In this document: in pieces, positions 5,290-7,550 of the stretch
How positions within the stretch are numbered: position 1 is the stretch's first letter
How the letters are laid out: the number at the start of each line of letters is the position of its first letter
NCBI GenBank assembly: GCA_905215125.1
Contig: CAJMOV010000091.1
Location: forward strand, 1 to 7,550
DNA length: 7,550 bases
Direction of reading: 5' to 3'
DNA from: an uncultured bacterium
GTDB taxonomy: Bacteria; Bacillota; Clostridia; Oscillospirales; Butyricicoccaceae
Notes under the pieces: model-generated
The model's input: the letters and a program-made list of their open reading frames with translations, nothing else
Database searches by the model: none
What the model was told of the DNA's origin: nothing
Made by a program: the position numbers and the translations under genes

Positions 5290-6336
5290 CTATTCGTTCT
5301 GTAAAATATATGCTCGCTCGCCTTCCGGGGGCTGGGCGGCAGTCAGCAGCAGGGCCGCGCTGCATCCAGTGTTTTCCAGCGCGCTGTCCAGCGTGGAAAG
5401 AGAAATGTCGGCGTCGTCTGTACGGGCGTACAAACGGACGCAATAGGGAGCCATCGCAGCGACGTCTTGCCCGGCCTCTTCGTCAGCCAAGGAGGAAAAG
5501 GCCGTGTCGGTCAGCACGACGGAAATGGCCAGCTCTTCCGGCGCGCGCTCACGCAGGGTACGCAGCAGCTCGGTCAACGCTTCGGTACGGGTCAACTCCT
5601 GCTCGCCGTAGCTGATGAGCTCTGTCTTACCTTCAACAGGAAAATGGAAGTTGTCGAGCACAAGCTCGTCAAAGCCGGCTTCGTAACAGGATTCGGCCAA
5701 GGCGACAAGGGCGTCGGCTGTGCCGGCAGCGTAGGGGTTATACCAGCTGATATAGCGGTAATCAAGCCAGCGTGCTCCGCTGCCCGTGGTAACTGCCACG
5801 GAGATATCCCCGCGCGGGCCGGCGTTGTCACGCAGGGCTGAGACGATAGCGACACTGCGCCCCCCGGCCTGTCGGATGCCGTCTGCGGCGGCCGACATCT
5901 CCTCGTCAACAAGCAGCACTCCGTCGGTATCCTTGACGGTGACGGCAAGGGAATTATAGGGGGCGGCTAATGCTGAGGCGTCGAAACCGCCGTCTGCAAC
6001 ACGCAGAGCACGGAGGGTAAAGCTGTCCCCCGGCGAGGTTTGCTCCGGATCCTCATCGGGCTTTTGCGGGTCAACAGAATCGGTATTGTCCGGGTTGGGC
6101 GGGTCGACAGGATCTTCAATAACAATATTCGGCGGCGCTCCGGGATCGGGCTGATCGGAAGTATCCTCCTGCGGGGTAAAGGAAAAACGGAAACCATCGG
6201 CAGTGAATATGATGAATTCCTGTGTGTAGAAAAAGAGGAAGACCGCTGCCAGCAATAAAAAGAGCAGCAGCAGAATAATGATGATTCGCCTGCGGCGCGC
6301 GTAATATCCGGCGCCGTGATAGGATTTATACGCCAT
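5290..6336 (-). CDS. Membrane-anchored DUF4015 putative glycoside hydrolase
   Basis: The 348-aa protein has a short basic N-terminus (ARRRR, 13-17), one membrane helix (about 18-37), and an extracytoplasmic Pro/Asp-rich linker (about 54-105). A globular domain then resembles the PF13200 (DUF4015) TIM-barrel family of putative glycosidases. The clearest family signal is YEAGFDELVLDNFHFP (218-233), the counterpart of the usual GFDEIQFDYVRFP strand, in which the Asp is thought to be functional. ARWLDY and YNPYAAGTADAL (188-210) precede it, as in the family. The His/Asn variations and the short length (about 240 aa of domain) suggest a divergent member, and activity is not proven. The ATG follows GGGAGGGAG (about 6350-6342) at 5-nt spacing. 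It lies 24 nt after rnfB and just before a terminator, so it is the last gene of that transcript. Confidence 0.8.
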   Translation of the reverse strand: MAYKSYHGAGYYARRRRIIIILLLLFLLLAAVFLFFYTQEFIIFTADGFRFSFTPQEDTSDQPDPGAPPNIVIEDPVDPPNPDNTDSVDPQKPDEDPEQTSPGDSFTLRALRVADGGFDASALAAPYNSLAVTVKDTDGVLLVDEEMSAAADGIRQAGGRSVAIVSALRDNAGPRGDISVAVTTGSGARWLDYRYISWYNPYAAGTADALVALAESCYEAGFDELVLDNFHFPVEGKTELISYGEQELTRTEALTELLRTLRERAPEELAISVVLTDTAFSSLADEEAGQDVAAMAPYCVRLYARTDDADISLSTLDSALENTGCSAALLLTAAQPPEGERAYILQNE

Positions 6337-6360
6337 GGTTTCTCCCTCCCGAAGGGGCGG

Positions 6361-7185
6361 CTATTGCGCGGCTTTCTGCTGGGGGGCGCTTTCGCTCGCG
6401 TTGACAATTAGCTTGCGCGGGCAGGCTTTGGCACAGGCGCCGCAGTTGATACACTTATCATAATCAATCGACGCCAGATTATCCGTAACGGTAATGGCGC
6501 CTGTAGGACACGCCTTTTGGCACAGCATACAGCCGATGCAGCCGATGTTGCAGATGCGCCGCAGCTCTGCGCCGCGCAGATGGGACGAGCAGCTGACAAA
6601 AACGTCCTGCTTATCGGAAACAATGGAAATGAGGTGTCTTGGACAGGCGGCGACGCATTTGCCGCAGGCTGTGCATTTGGCGGCGTCGACAACGGCGGCG
6701 CCATTTTCAATGTGCATGGCGCCGTACTCGCACGCCTGCACGCAGGTACCGTATCCCAGGCAGCCAAAGGTGCAGTCCAGCGGGCCGCCTGCCACTTTGG
6801 AAGCGGCGAGGCAGTCGGTCAGGCCGTCATATTCGTACTTGCGCTTGGCGTTATGGCCGCCGCGGCAGTTGACATGGGCCACCATGCGCCCGACATCGTC
6901 GGCTTTGACGCCCATGACGCCGGCGATTTTTTCAGCAACAGAAGGGCCGCCGACGGGACAGGCTGTAACCGGCGCGTCGCCGGCGACGATAGCCGCAGCG
7001 CAGTTGGAGCAGCCGGCAAAGCCGCAGCCGCCGCAGTTGGCGCCGGGCAGCAGGTCGGTGATTTCCGCGATGCGCGGATCCTGTTCAACGTGAAAGACTT
7101 TGGAGCTGACGGCAAGCAAGGCGCCGAAAAAGAGACCCATGGCGCCCAGCACGCCGGCAGGGATGAGGACGGAACCAATAGTCAT
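6361..7185 (-). CDS. rnfB: Rnf complex ferredoxin-type subunit RnfB
   Basis: RnfB carries electrons from reduced ferredoxin into the Rnf complex, which couples ferredoxin:NAD+ oxidoreduction to ion pumping across the membrane. The 274-aa product has an N-terminal membrane helix (about 4-27) and the Fe-S domain CGGCGFAGC plus CPVGG (Cys51, 54, 59, 76). It has two double ferredoxin modules: cysteines 138/142/148/152 with 171/174/177/181, and 216/219/222/226 with 245/248/251/255. That makes at least five [4Fe-4S] sites. Extra cysteines at 62, 107, 125, 199 and 212 could hold more; clostridial RnfB proteins are longer and richer in clusters than enterobacterial RsxB. The ATG follows AGAGGTG at 7-nt spacing. 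It comes 37 nt after rnfA, the usual rnf order, so the upstream rnfCDGE genes are expected to the right of the window. Confidence 0.97.
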   Translation of the reverse strand: MTIGSVLIPAGVLGAMGLFFGALLAVSSKVFHVEQDPRIAEITDLLPGANCGGCGFAGCSNCAAAIVAGDAPVTACPVGGPSVAEKIAGVMGVKADDVGRMVAHVNCRGGHNAKRKYEYDGLTDCLAASKVAGGPLDCTFGCLGYGTCVQACEYGAMHIENGAAVVDAAKCTACGKCVAACPRHLISIVSDKQDVFVSCSSHLRGAELRRICNIGCIGCMLCQKACPTGAITVTDNLASIDYDKCINCGACAKACPRKLIVNASESAPQQKAAQ

Positions 7186-7222
7186 GGTATTTCACCTCTG
7201 TAAAAGGATGATGGCGGAAGGC

Positions 7223-7550
7223 TTAGAAAATGCTCAGCCCCTGGAAGCCCATGAAGGCGATGGCCAGCAGGCCGCTTGTGATGAGGACAATGGGGAAGCC
7301 CTTGAAGCACTTGGGTTCGTCGGCAAACTCCAGCCGTTCGCGGATGGAGGCCAGCAGGATGATGGCCAGCGTGAAGCCGACAGCGGCGGTAAAGCCGAAA
7401 ATGACGCTGCCGAGGAAATTGTACCCCTCCTGCACGTTAAGCAGGGCGACGCCCAGCACGGCGCAGTTGGTGGTGATCAGGGGCAGATAAATACCAAAAA
7501 ATTTCGATAAAATGAAAGGCAAATGCTTCCTTCCCCATGCCAAGTGCCAG
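7223..7550 (-). CDS. rnfA: Rnf complex membrane subunit RnfA, C-terminal part
   Basis: The reading frame runs off the right edge, so roughly the last 108 codons are present. RnfA is an integral membrane subunit of the Rnf complex that, with RnfE, forms the ion-translocating core and holds an intramembrane iron-sulfur centre. The diagnostic stretch GIYLPLITTNCAVLGVALLN includes the conserved cysteine. It is followed by FGFTAAVGFTLAIILLASIRERLEFAD and LITSGLLAIAFMGFQGL, three membrane helices as in RsxA. The stop is at 7223-7225, 37 nt before rnfB. A TTG at 7543 is internal and not the start. The last 8 or so residues at the window edge (around WHLAWGRKHLP) resemble the family less than the rest, possibly through divergence or a sequence error at the end. 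Confidence 0.95.
   Translation of the reverse strand, partial: WHLAWGRKHLPFILSKFFGIYLPLITTNCAVLGVALLNVQEGYNFLGSVIFGFTAAVGFTLAIILLASIRERLEFADEPKCFKGFPIVLITSGLLAIAFMGFQGLSIF

Noticed and set aside
6494..7203. Overlapping plus-strand frames of 199 and 228 codons
   Set aside because: They are antisense to rnfB, whose cysteine motifs prove the coding strand. The Ala/Gly-rich translations are shadow frames.

Overview
The gene content (Rnf ferredoxin:NAD+ oxidoreductase genes, SH3b-NlpC/P60 wall hydrolase, clostridial-type 5'-nucleotidase, purine-rich Shine-Dalgarno sites) and the GC-rich genes with AT-rich intergenic gaps suggest a Gram-positive anaerobe of the Clostridia, probably an Oscillospiraceae/Ruminococcaceae-type gut bacterium. 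This placement is inferred; no marker gene in the window proves it.

Layout, left to right. Positions 1-239 (+) hold the last part of a metal-dependent amidohydrolase, the only convincing plus-strand gene. Positions 240-575 hold a cluster of TTCAC/GTGAA pentamers, a strong plus-strand terminator, a minus-strand remnant of a histidine-kinase C-terminus, and the minus-strand terminator of the next operon. All other genes are on the minus strand and form three transcription units, read right to left.

Unit A (7550 to 5290) is rnfA (cut by the window edge), rnfB, and a membrane-anchored DUF4015 (GHL-type) putative glycosidase, ending at a perfect 13-bp-stem terminator. Unit B starts from an extended -10 promoter directly after that terminator. 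It encodes a UPF0126/TRIC-like membrane protein (TTG start), a GNAT acetyltransferase and a surface-anchored 5'-nucleotidase/UshA-family phosphoesterase, separated by 27 and 2 nt. Unit C (1822 to 576) encodes a 100-aa protein of unknown function and a secreted SH3b-SH3b-NlpC/P60 endopeptidase, ending at a strong terminator.

Units A and B combine energy conservation at the membrane with envelope and nutrient-scavenging functions; unit C is cell-wall turnover. The most interesting signal is upstream of unit C. Four copies of TTTTGT lie at an exact 11-bp period on the minus strand, overlapping the promoter. They read as a WalR(YycF)-like TGTWAH-N5-TGTWAH array and also place A-tracts in helical phase. 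Because WalR controls wall hydrolases in other Firmicutes, this fits the NlpC/P60 gene in the operon. I see no CRISPR array, tRNA, rRNA, transposon or clearly new multi-gene system.
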